A program made the position numbers and the translations under genes. Source: Pterobdella sp. o SKG-2022 (taxonomy: Eukaryota; Annelida; Clitellata; Hirudinida; Piscicolidae). Taken from it: a DNA stretch of 64,000 nucleotides. Where the stretch lies: assembly GCA_964035795.1 (NCBI GenBank), contig OZ038320.1, positions 32,971,456-33,035,455 on the forward strand, read 5' to 3'. The stretch's first letter is position 1; each line of letters opens with the position of its first letter. Below are positions 51,001 through 63,100 of the stretch, piece by piece. The notes beneath the pieces are model-generated. The model searched no databases and was not told where the DNA came from. It worked only from the letters and a program-made list of their open reading frames with translations.

Positions 51001-54000
51001 ATTTCATTAATTATATTACGTTGATACTGACAGATTCTCAGCTGGTCGCAGAAGATACATCATCACATTTAGCAGTATGACACAGGTTCCTATCATTATC
51101 ATAACTACCTCAATCATTAGTATAATGTCACTGATTATATTATGATTGCTATAATGATTTTTTCAAAAGCCAAACCGTAAAATTAATATAATTTCAGAAC
51201 ACTAGTAAGTTTATTAAGATACGAGGCTTTTCGTTAACAACGTAACATTTACGTTGTTAACGAAAAGCTTCGTATCTTAATAGATTGCTATAATGTTTTC
51301 GAGTTTTTTTATTCTCTTTATTATTCTTCTCAACATTGTTGGTCACTCTTGATTTCTGATTGGATGCAGGTAAATGAGGAAACAGGGAGTAAGAGACCCA
51401 TCATGCTCAACATCCCTCCCTCCCATGCTTCTGGTTTTTAATACTTTTGCTTTTATCTATATAGCATGAGTTTATATCTGTGAGGTGTTCTTTTTGCTGT
51501 CTACTTAATAATAATACTATATATCATAAGTTTATATCAGTGAGGTTATCTTTTTGCTGTCTACTCCAGTTTCTAGAACATCTACAGCAGTATAATACAA
51601 TATTAATAATGAATAATTAGTTGATTGAATAATATGTCTCATGTTGAATTTCATCATGCATACAGAAGTTGAGGGCAGGCACACAAGAGCATTGACAGCA
51701 GATCAAGCTGAGTCCCTTCTCAGGTGATGATGGTGGTGGTGCTGATGATGGTGTTAGTGGTGGTGGTGGTGGTGATGATGATGATGGTGGTAGTGGTGGT
51801 GATGATGATGATGGTGGTAGTGGTGTTGGTGATGCTGATGATGGTGTTAGTGGTGGTGATGATGATGATGGTGGTATTGGTGTTGGTGATGATGATGGTG
51901 GTAGTGATGGTGGTGGTAGCGGTGGTGGTGATGGTGATGATGATGATGATGATGGTGGTAGTGGTGAAGTAGAAGCCTGACCTAATTGTATGAATATCAA
52001 ACTTGTTAGTTCTTCATACAGATGCTGATGATGGTTCATTTTCATCTCTCTTAAATGATTGTTTCAGATAGTTATAGTTGAAGATACATTTCAACTTGCA
52101 GGATACTATGAATAATTATTAATCTATGATTATTTTTCTTTAGGTCTTGTGTTGATCTGATTGGATGCAAGATGACTGGAAACACATTACACGCTTGTCT
52201 GCGATTGGTCCTAAGGCTGACACGTGACTTCAAATACAGCCAATTGTTCGTCAGTCTAGGCGGAGTTAACCTTCTAATGGCATTAGATGATTCATCGAAT
52301 TTTCCAGGTCTTTTAGGATTGATTAGTTTGATAGTGCGACATTGCCTGGAAGATGATGCCATGTTGAAAAGGGTGGTTGAAAAGGTTGGTTTATGCTGTT
52401 GTCTACCTTTGAGCATCAACCCATGCAAAATATCCACCATCCCATATCATCATATGCTCTCACACTGCCAAACACTCAGAACCCCACACACCCTTTTCCG
52501 CACACCACTTAGCACCGACACCCACTCAACAGATGATAAGATCATGCATAGCAGGAGTGCACAAGCTCGCATCCAAAGAGTTCAACTACCTGATGAGATA
52601 CCTTACACCAGCTATCTGCAGACACCCCTCTATCTTCAAAATGGTCGCTTCTCAAATCGTCAGGTTCAATGTGCCCTCCATCAAAGATGGTTGGTGGGGC
52701 TGGGAAGGTTATTGGAGGTGGGGTGTGTAGAAGGGTTTTTGGTTGGTGTTATTCTTTTATAAAACTTGTTTCAATTATTGATTTACAGATGAGGAGGAAT
52801 CAAGGTTCTTAAATGCTTCCAACCCTCTCTTCCTTAAATGTCTCCCTGTTGATAACAAATCCAACAACAATAATACCAATAATAACAACAATAGTAATAA
52901 CAATAACAACAATAATAATAGCAACAATAGTAGTAGTGAGAGTGCAAGCACATGGCAACTGAACGACACAGCTTGCACTGTGGTCAAGCTCATCCTCGAT
53001 ACACTCATCCAAAAACATCCATGCATGCATCCAACCAAGGAGACAAGCAAACATGCAGAAAAAATTAAAGACAATTCAGATGAAACAAAGACAGACACAT
53101 CTAAACAGACAGACATATCCAAACAGACAGATGCAAGCAAGCAGACAGATGCATCCAAACAGACAGATACAAAGAAGAATGTTTTGCTGAGGTCTAGTGT
53201 GTTGAGGTTGTTGTCAGAGTTGGTCAAGTCGTACAGTGTGTGTGGTCAGTTGGTGATGCAGCACCACTACAAGGCTCACCAGTCTCAACTCGTCACTGAG
53301 GTTTGTGCTCCCCATCCATCCATCATGATCAACCTTGAAGACATTCGTACACATGTGTTATATCCTGTAACACAGGACTGCAGCATGGTAACGTTTATGT
53401 TGGACAATATGGTGCACTCGAGTTTGCCTTTGTGTCACCATGATGACAACCTGCCCATCTCCACCAAGACCCTCATCGCATCCATTGCCTGCCACTGCCA
53501 TCAACCTGAGGTGCAGAATGCTCTGGTGACTGAGGTCAAGGGGGCACTTCACAGGTGCTTTGAATGATTTTGTTGTATGTTTGTGCAGTTAGACTAATGA
53601 ATTATCATAATGCTCTATTGAAAATATCAGCTTCTTTCTTAAATAAAGGTGTATTTCAAAAAATGTTTCCGTAATTTGAAGAAGTTTTATGTACACACAT
53701 CGCCATCACAAACACAGGTGTCTGATGTTGCCTGAGAGCAGCAGTAAGCACGTGCGCATTCAAGCAATCACATCCATCTTGGCCACTATCATCGAGACTG
53801 ATGCCCCTCTCGACCTTGACCATGTCACTCCTGATGTATGTGTGTGTGTGTTTACTGGGGTGTGTGTGTGTGTTTACTGGGGTGTGTGTGTGTGTTTAGT
53901 GGGGTGTGTGTGTGTGTTTAGTGGGGTGTGCGTGTGTGTTTAGTGGGGTGTGTGGTGTGTTTGAAGTGTTTCTATTGTCCTCAAATCACACACAAACATT

Positions 54001-57000
54001 TAGGCATTGAGGCAGGGCAAGAGTGCAGGCAACAGTGCCCTGTTGAAGTTGTTGTTGAAGAAGGGACTGGCTACAGACCTTGCTCGAGTAGTGCACCACC
54101 TTGACCTCTCCAACCCAGCTCTCAGTACCACCATCAACACCACCTTCAAGCCTCTTGAACTTCTCATCCGTTTCCTCAACCAGCCTTCCAATAAGCAACC
54201 CACTACCCAGCAAGCAGCTGATACAGCTGTGCCTGAAGATGCCAATCAAGTATGTTGTATATTGTTGAATGATTTTCAGAATCCTTATTTACCACCATCT
54301 CACTTCACTACACCATCTTCACTGCACGCCCCCACCTCACATACCTTCCTTAACACACCACCACCACAGGTGCATGAAAACACTCAAAACTCCCTGTTGG
54401 ACCGACTCCTCTTGCAGACCTCCCCCGAACAGGATGTTGTCACCATCTCAAGTCAGTATTCTATGCTTTTGTTACCCATTTTTGCCATTTTAATTGTTTC
54501 CTCATTTCATTCTTCTTATTTTTCTTTCTGTATAATCCGTTTATTCATTATTTCTACCTTCAGCTTTTGTTTGTCAAAATAGTTTTGTCATACAAATTAT
54601 TTACGTGTTTTGCTATAAAAACTTCATTTGAACACAAACAAAATAAACACACAATCACATGCAAACAGCCGACAGGGCAGACAACCAAGAAGACAACACT
54701 GCCACAGTGGAGATTGAGTTGACAACCACTTCAGAGGCACCCACCACCAGGAATCTACAACAGATGTCTGACAACGAGGAGGAGGAAGATGAAGACGATG
54801 ATGAAGATGGTGCAGATGATGATGATGATGAGGATGATGAAGAAAATGATGGCGCTGAAGAGGATGAAGAAGATGAAGATGCCGGCAGAACTGGTTATGA
54901 TAATGATTTATAACTACCATTTTGTCATCTGGATTGTCTTTATCATCGGTTTTATTATGAGTCTCATTGCCTCATCTTCTTCCACATTTGTTTTTCCTCT
55001 TCACCCACAGAAGGTAGAGAGAGTGGTGATGTGTGGCATGAGTTGGAAGATGTTGTGATAGAAGAAAGAGATGATGCAGATGATGATGACGACGACGAAG
55101 ATGATGATGAGGATGATGACGATATTGAAGATGATGAAGAGGTATAAATACATGCACACAAACATACACACATGCTTACATGAACTCACGCACGCCCTAC
55201 ACAGAGATCAATAGTGGAGGAGGAGGATGAGGAGGACGAGGATGGGTTTTTTGAAGTGGAGTATGACGAGAGTCAAGTGGCTGATGGACTTGCATCACAA
55301 TGGATTGATCTTAATACCTGTATGTTTGTGCAAATTTGTATATGTGTGGTTGTGTTTGTATGCGGGAATCTGATCAATATTTATGCTTAAAATTAGAATA
55401 ATTCTAATGAATATAATTTCAGAGCACTGGTTAGTTCATTGAGGTACGAAACTTTTCGTTATCAACCAGAAACCGTTTCTCATACTTGGAAATGTTATGT
55501 TGATAACGAAAAGCTTCGTATCTTAATAAACTAACCAGTGTTCTGAAATTATATTCATTTTACGGTTTGGCTTTTGAAAAAATCAGAATAATTCTAAATG
55601 AACAAATAAATGAAACAATAAAAAAACACAAGCATTTAAACACTGACACAGCGAATGACATGTTTGGAGACTCAGGCCATATGAGGTCCATCCACATGCC
55701 AGTGACCTTGAGTGCCTTCGAGGCTGATGTGCATCCTGGTTAGTACTTTTTTCATTCATTAATCCAACTTCTTTAAAATAGGGCTACAAACAATGATGAT
55801 AGTTATAATTGATTACAAAGTCCAAACCATACCTGCCACCACAACTCATTACACCCTCACAGGCTCATCTGGCACGAACAACATCACAACGACACACCCG
55901 ATGTTGCAAGGCACACAAGAGAGCACAAACAGCACCACAAATGCACCCACCTTGGCCACTTCCACTAATCGACTGAGGTCAAGGGGTGTTCGTAGGACTT
56001 TGAGGTACAACAACAACACACACTCCATCCAACTCCAATATTCCAGGGCTGAGCCTTCTAATGTTCTCTTGCAGAGGTGTGTGGTGGGTGTGTGCTTTGA
56101 TATGATCTGGTATGAAGTGGTGTGGTTTGGTGGGATGTGATTTGACTTTGTAAGAAGTTAACAAATATTAACTTGCCTTAACGCTAACACAGATTGCTGG
56201 GAGCCACCTCGGATGTTATCCAGGTGACCAACTCTACTGGTACACGTTTGCATGTGTTGGCTGCCGATGACGTCAGGATGGTCACGAGGCCTGGGGATGA
56301 GTCATTCCTGGACAACCTGTTGCAGGTAAGTCAAGTGGTGGATGTGATGGTGTAATATTATAAGATACCTACTCGTTATAATTACTGAGGGTTTTCATCT
56401 TTTCAGAGACATCTTAATGTATTTATAAATATTATTTGAATATTTTTAACGTCGATTTATGAGATTTAATAAATGTACTAAAATTCTCATGAATTGATGT
56501 TACAAATTTTTGAGTATTGTTTATTCATGTTATATATATATGAGGGAATCTTTGTGCAGATTGGTCATGTTCTTGATGATGATTCATATCCACCATGGTC
56601 ATTTTTGTTCAATAATGCAATATTAACAATGTCAAACAGCCTGAGAGTATCATGGATGATGTGGCCAGCCAATGGGGAGGCTTGCAGTTGTCATCTCTGC
56701 CCACCATCGGATCCAGGTATCCACCTTGTGATTGCTATATTGATGGTGATGAGGAATAACAGTGTTGACAAGTGCTTGCCAATGATGAGGATGATGATGG
56801 TCATGCGGATAATGAGGATGATGAGGATGATGATGGTCATGCGGATAATGAGGATGATGATGGTCATGCGGATAATGAGGATGATGATGGTCATGGGGAT
56901 AATGAGGATGATGATATTGTTTTTGGGATCATCCTCTTTTATTGTTGTCATTGTTGCAGATGGTCAGATGAATCAAAGATATTGGAGGGAGAAATTAATA

Positions 57001-57102
57001 TGCATGAAACTGTAGCTTGTGAGTTATCTATCTAACAATCTATTTATCTATCTATTCATCTATCTTTCTATCTATTTATCTATCTATCTGTCTATCAATC
57101 TA

Positions 57103-57153
<51 letters not shown>

Positions 57154-60100
57154 GTCTATATCTATATATTTCTTTCATGCCACTCCACAAATCCATCAAC
57201 CTGCCCACCCACTCAATTCTCAGTGGTTAAAAGTGAACTGCTGAGCTCTCTGGAGAAATGGAAAATGGATGAAGTGAAAGCACAAAAAGAAAAACGGCAG
57301 AAAGAAAAGACAGAGGCTCCAAAAACGACTAGCACTACCACGCCATTAACTCCCACCACTTCGAAGCCTGCAGAGGAACAGCTACCCACACTGCAAAGTG
57401 TCCTCACTGAACTCAATGAGTTGGCCACCTTTGTTGATGGCAACCTCACCACTACCACTACTAGTACTGTTAATACTGCTACTGCTACTACTGCCGCTTT
57501 TGTTTCTAATAGTATTAGTACTCTTAGTAACACCATCACAACCACAATCGCCAACATCATCACCACTGCACCCGACAACATCACAACAACTACTACTGCA
57601 ACATCTATCAACACCTCAGCATCAACTACCACCATCTTTTCAACAACAACAACAACCACCACATCTCCACCAACATTCGAGTCAACAACGCCTTATGATA
57701 ACGATGCTGCTGCAAACACAAGGTGAAGATGTGGTCATGATGATGATCTTTGTATCATACCATTGTGATTATGAGGAACTTATTCTATCTATAATGTTTA
57801 TTATAGTTGTGATGATGTTATTCAGAGTGACGGCAGCTATGGAAGAGAGCAGTTCAGAGTCGAACTTTGCCACAGCACTCACTGACTATCTCTACAACAC
57901 CAATATTGCTTCGTGCGCTTTTTTTCTATTATTATCATTTGTTATTTGTTAATATTGATACTTATATACTTTTTGTTAATACAAATTGATACCTTGGAGG
58001 CCTCTTCGGCAGGAGCCCCAGTGAGCCTCCTTGGGACATGGATGTGGGCACTCAAGGGGCAGATGAAGATGATGCCATCACACCCACCACCACCACCCCT
58101 CCATCTTCCCTGCCACCAGCTGTTTCTCTCCAAGCCACCCTCGTTCCATCCACTGCTGTCGTGACGTCAGTTGCAGCCACCACAGCTGGTGATGACTCCA
58201 CAACAAGCACTTCTACTGCAGCTGTGGCTTCCACTTCCTCTGAGGCCCCTGCTGCTTCTGATGGTCAGTTATCATTTCTTAACCTGTCTTTGTCTTTCCA
58301 CTTTAATCAATTCAATGTCTCACTACAACCCATCCACTCATCAGAGTCTCTGCAGTTGGAAGGGGTGGACCCATCTTTTTTGGCAGCCCTTCCTGAGAAC
58401 ATCAGACTCGAGGTGATCACTGAACAACTCTACCTCCAGCGGGCCAGATCTCATGCTCACCAGGCGCAACAACAACAGGTTTTTGACGTCATCTTTTGTT
58501 GTAGTTTTATGTTGTGGCATTTTAGTGAGAGTCGCAACATCATGTAGCTACATTTGCACAGGAGTCCAACCCTGGAGTGAACCAAGTGAGTCCTGAGTTC
58601 TTGGCAGCCTTGCCCTCCAACATCCAGCTCGAGGTTTTGGCAGAGCAGAACCGTTTGAGCACTCAGAACCCAGATGCCCCTGTGGATGCTGGTTCTTTCA
58701 TCAGGTCCCTGCCACCCACCTTGAGACAACAGGTGGGTTTCTTGGTTGGAGTGGACTTGAAACCATTTGGTGGCATGCATCACACAGTATTACAACTTGA
58801 GTTGATGACTGGAACCCACAATGCAGGTGTTGTCAGACATGGATGATAGTGTAGTTGCATTGTTGCCTGAGGAGATGGCTTCAGAAGCAAGCAGTCTACG
58901 TAGGCAGATGGAGGACCGGCAGAGGATGTATGTGCAGGGCAGGCTTTTCCATCACAGTGGCATGTTGTCTGGCATGCTGAGGCACCAAAGTTTGTGTTTG
59001 TAAATGCTGTGAACATTCTCACCTACATGTTTGTCCACACAGGTCGCACCTCAAGAGCCTTGCCAATGAGGACAAGCAACTGGAGTTGGGCGAGTGGAAG
59101 CAATAACAACAAAATGAAAGGTCGTTACTTGCTCGACAGTGAATCTCTTGCTTGTCTCCTAGTACTCCTTTTCATCGATGAACCTCGTATCTCCTCCCCT
59201 CGACTTCACAATGTTAGTTGCCTCAAATCACCTTCATCATCATCATAATGATGTTTAGACTACAACCCTTGCCACGTCACAACACCCAGGTGATAAAGCA
59301 GCTGTGTCACCATGCGCCCACAAGGACATGGGTCATCAATGCTCTTCTCTCCATCCTCTCACGCACCAACAAAAACAACAAAGTGAGGTTTCATGGGGGT
59401 CCAATGTTTTTGTGGTGTTTGGTGGTTCCAGGGTTGTCATCATTAAATCATGGTTGTATGTAATCATTGTGGCATTTAATACACTCATACAAACGCACAC
59501 TAGGAGACAGATGAGTGTGAAGATGGCGATAGTGCAAACTGGTTAAATGTATACATCTTCACAGCACTCGGCTCGCAAACGAATGTTTTCAAGTTCTCAA
59601 AAAGTCCAAAATCCCGCCACAAATGCACCATCAACATCCACCCACAGGCTTCATCCCTCGTCTGCGAACATATCCTTGACCTCCTAATTTCTTTAGCGCG
59701 CACTTTTCCAACACATTTTCTTCCAGCTCAATTGAATCCCGACTTTACAAAAGATTGCCAACAGCTTTCCAAAGTGGATTTCTGGGATGCTCTCTTGCGA
59801 CTCGACAGTTGCTCTGGTAAACGTAAAAAAGAGCGTTTGTTTTCGACGAATAAGATCTCGCCACCTCCCCCCACCATGTCTGGACATGCTCATCTCCTCT
59901 CCATGCTGGCACATCCCGTCATCACCAAGAATCAGGTGAGTTGCGTGTTGTTTCATCTACTATGGGTGAGTTGTGTGTTGTTTCGTTTTGTGTGGGTGAG
60001 TTGTATGTTGTTGGGTTTTGTGTGGGTGAGTTTTGTGTGTATCCTAGATATTTTTGGTATGTGTGTTCACCACCTATATGCACACACGCACACACAGACC

Positions 60101-63100
60101 TTGGTGGACAAGCTGCTAAGGTTGCTGAAGTTGATATCAACCAGTTATGACTCACAACAAAAGAACAAGGACCCCAACAAGACTGATAGTATGTCTCATT
60201 ATCATTTTTCAAAATGTCATTCCATTTTGATGGTATTTTTATTATATTATCACTATTGTCTGATGTTTTAAAGTTTGAATGCACCAAGGTAGTAATAATT
60301 GGTAATTAATTGATGCCTCATGACCACCACAGAACCCTCAGAGGCCCCCTTGGTGCTCGAAGAACACCTCAAGCTTGTCATCGATGTAACATCATTACCT
60401 CCTTGCTTACATCATTATTTCCATTGATTATTATTGTTTTCAATTAAAATTTTTCATGATGTAAAACGATATTTTTCTTACATTTATTCAAGCAAATCTC
60501 ACCCATAAGTAGCTTCTATTTAAACGCCCATTTTTAATATTCTACTCATCCTTGACGTCATCATCATCAACGCCTCTAAGGTGCTGACGTCAAAGACATG
60601 TAGTGAAGAGGGTCTCAGTGACGTCACGTCGTTGCTGCTGCAGCTGTCCAAGTGGGGCCAAGACTGCTTGACTTCAGTGCTTAAGCTGCTTGTCACAGCT
60701 GTCCATCTGCTGGGATCGTCAGCTCAGGCGCAAATCACGTGAGTTATGATGAGAGGGTTTTGGTGAGAGAGAAACATGCATTAATGAATAAAAGTAAAAT
60801 ATGTTGGCCACTGAATATGAATGAGTATGGATGGTGTTGAAAGGTGTTGATGTCACAACAGAGATTTGCTGAAGGAGTTGAAGGAGATGAATGTGGAAGC
60901 TGAGGATAACTCACCTTGCACCTCACAGAAAGGAGTCCTACAAGACAGGTGGGTGGTGGGTGCATTGGGATTTATGATTGGGAAGGGTAGAATGGAGTTT
61001 GCTGGCTTAAAATCAAAAATCTATAATTCAAACACAAAAAAAAATATGCAATGGCACTGACAGATATGGAGGCAAGCAAATCGTGGTGCATATGATGGAG
61101 GGAACAAGGGTAAGAAGCAAGGTGGGTTCAGGGTGGCTAGATAGCACTTAGATAGATAGATAGATAGAGATAGATAGATAGATAAACTACCAGAAGAATG
61201 ATGACAGGGCAAGGAGTTGCAGTTGTTATCGATGCAGCAGCTGACATCAAGTAACAGTCAACAACATCTGCTACTGCGCCTGCTCAAAGTGGTGGTCACA
61301 CAACGAGAGTGGATGCTCAAGAACTTCAAGAACAAGCCTGTCGAGGGTGCTTTGACGTTATTTTTGTTGTTGCTTTTGCTGTTCATTTTTTCATAATTAT
61401 ATCGTTCATCATTAATTCATCAGCAAATAATATATTATTTTTGCTTCATAATTTATTAGGTCCATATTCGTCAATTTTCTTCTTTTCTATATTTCTTGTG
61501 TCACAAAGCCTTGCTTAATATGCTAATCATCATTTTTCCTACATGCAGACGTCTCAGCTGATACTGCAGATCCTGTTGCCATGGACACTGCTGAGGGTTT
61601 GTTATTTTTTTTTTTTCATTATTTTTGTTTTTATTGTTTTATTTTTAGTTTGATTGTTGTACTCAAAGAGGATAATAGTTTAATTAAGTTTTGACTGAAT
61701 CCAGCTCAATATTTTGCATTGAATCATCAACAGAGCAAGCCACTCAAGTTCCAGCAACACAATCTCCAACAACACAACAACAATCTCCAACAACACAACA
61801 AGAATCATCAACTACACAACAACAACAATCATTAACTACACAACAACAATCTTCAACACAGCAACAATCGTCAACAACACAACAACTATCAACAACAACA
61901 ACACAACAACCTTCAAATTCAACAAACAACACCAAAACAGCAAAGTTACCAGCTCTAACAGGTATGAAACACAATTATGGCACTAGCAAAATGATGATGC
62001 ATCACCCATTATGAGTAGCATTGACACTGGCATGTCACCCACCAGAGATGATAGAGCTGGAGGGCTTGTGGAAGGTGTTGAGTGAGTGTCTGAGTTTGTT
62101 GTCACGCATGTCTGACGCCCATGCCGTCCTTGTATTGCAACCTGCTGTTGAGGCCTTCTTCATCGTGCATGCTGGTGAGTGGAATAGGATGGTTGTGGTT
62201 GGAGGGGAGAAGTGGGGGTGTGCTTTATAGGGTATTGAGGAATGAAGAGGTGGAACGGATATTTTGTATGGTAGAGATCATTGGACTATAAAAGTTGTTA
62301 TAAATAATTGGGGTGGTTTTGTACTCAACTTATTGCATCATGAAGTTCCATTTAATAAAGTAGATATATTGTGGTTGCCTATTTGAAATGAACTTTTACA
62401 ACGAGTTTGAAACGTAGCATTACATGGGCAGGTGAGGAGGTGAAGAAGGAGGAGATTGTCAACATGCCCCCCAGTCCTCATGTCGATCGAGCACCTTCCA
62501 ACTCAAAATTTGTCCTCTTCGCAGGTCAGTGTGCCTTCATCAACATTAGTGTTTGCTGTTTTCATCATCAATAAATATTAATCATATTGTAAAACTATCA
62601 CAGAGAAGCACAGAACCATACTGAACCAGATCCTGAGGCAGTCAACTGCTCCCCTGGTTGATGGTCCCTTCTCAGTACTGGTTGATCACACCAAGGTGTG
62701 TGCTTGTCTTTCCTTCCATGCTATTTATGTATAATGTATTCATACATTATTTTCAATTCCATTTGCTTGCTTGCATTGCATCATTACCTCAGGTGTTGGA
62801 CTTTGATGTGAAACGCAAGTACTTTAGGCACGAGTTGGAGAGGGGTGACGAGGGTCACCGGAAAGAAGATTTGGCCATCCATGTGAGAAGGAGTCACGTG
62901 TTTGAGGATTCATTCAGGGAGTTGCATCGCAGAGCACCCGACGAGTGGAAGAATCGCTTCTATATCGTGTTTGAAGGTGGCTAGTGGTGGTGTGGTGAGG
63001 TGGTTGTGGTGGTAGAAGTGTTGGTGTAGTGAGTTTAGGGGTGTCAATATGTTGATACTGAATAGAGACTGATGCAACATCACCCACACACACAGGGGAA

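Larger units (their letters stand above)
51666..54451 (+). other. HUWE1: HUWE1 exons 41-48: central helical repeats
   Basis: Exons: 51666-51723, 52144-52384, 52533-52689, 52789-53300, 53376-53554, 53718-53835, 54004-54249 and 54370-54451. Strings matching the family are [86 protein letters not shown] and [17 protein letters not shown]. The 52789-53300 exon carries a poly-Asn tract and a KQTD repeat, listed separately. Confidence 0.94.
55863..58263 (+). other. HUWE1: HUWE1 exons 53-59: BH3-to-UBM linker, partly low complexity
   Basis: Exons: 55863-56076, 56193-56325, 56640-56716, 56960-57018, 57224-57722, 57826-57912 and 58013-58263. Anchors are [58 protein letters not shown] and [20 protein letters not shown]. 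The rest (57320-57720, 58080-58263) is Thr/Ser/Ala-rich spacer. The 56640 start is placed after tcaaacag because an in-frame stop lies just upstream. Confidence 0.9.
59043..62695 (+). other. HUWE1: HUWE1 exons 63-76: helical repeats leading to HECT
   Basis: Exons: 59043-59212, 59290-59382, 59504-59935, 60098-60188, 60333-60385, 60581-60738, 60862-60948, 61064-61109, 61208-61346, 61549-61596, 61734-61961, 62046-62174, 62432-62524 and 62604-62695. Anchors are [90 protein letters not shown] and [18 protein letters not shown]. They also include [13 protein letters not shown]. The 59504-59935 exon is a fusion of segments usually split. Exon 61734-61961 is a Gln/Thr/Ser tract. Exon 61549-61596 includes the short VAMDTAE motif, like the MDVDQ of vertebrates. 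Confidence 0.93.

Noticed and set aside
51617..52045. Frame of 142 codons on the - strand rich in Pro and Ser
   Set aside because: Antisense reading of the (GGT/GAT)n intronic repeat, overlapping a HUWE1 exon.
54624..55173. His- and Ser-rich frames on the - strand
   Set aside because: Antisense of the Asp/Glu codons of the HUWE1 acidic exons.
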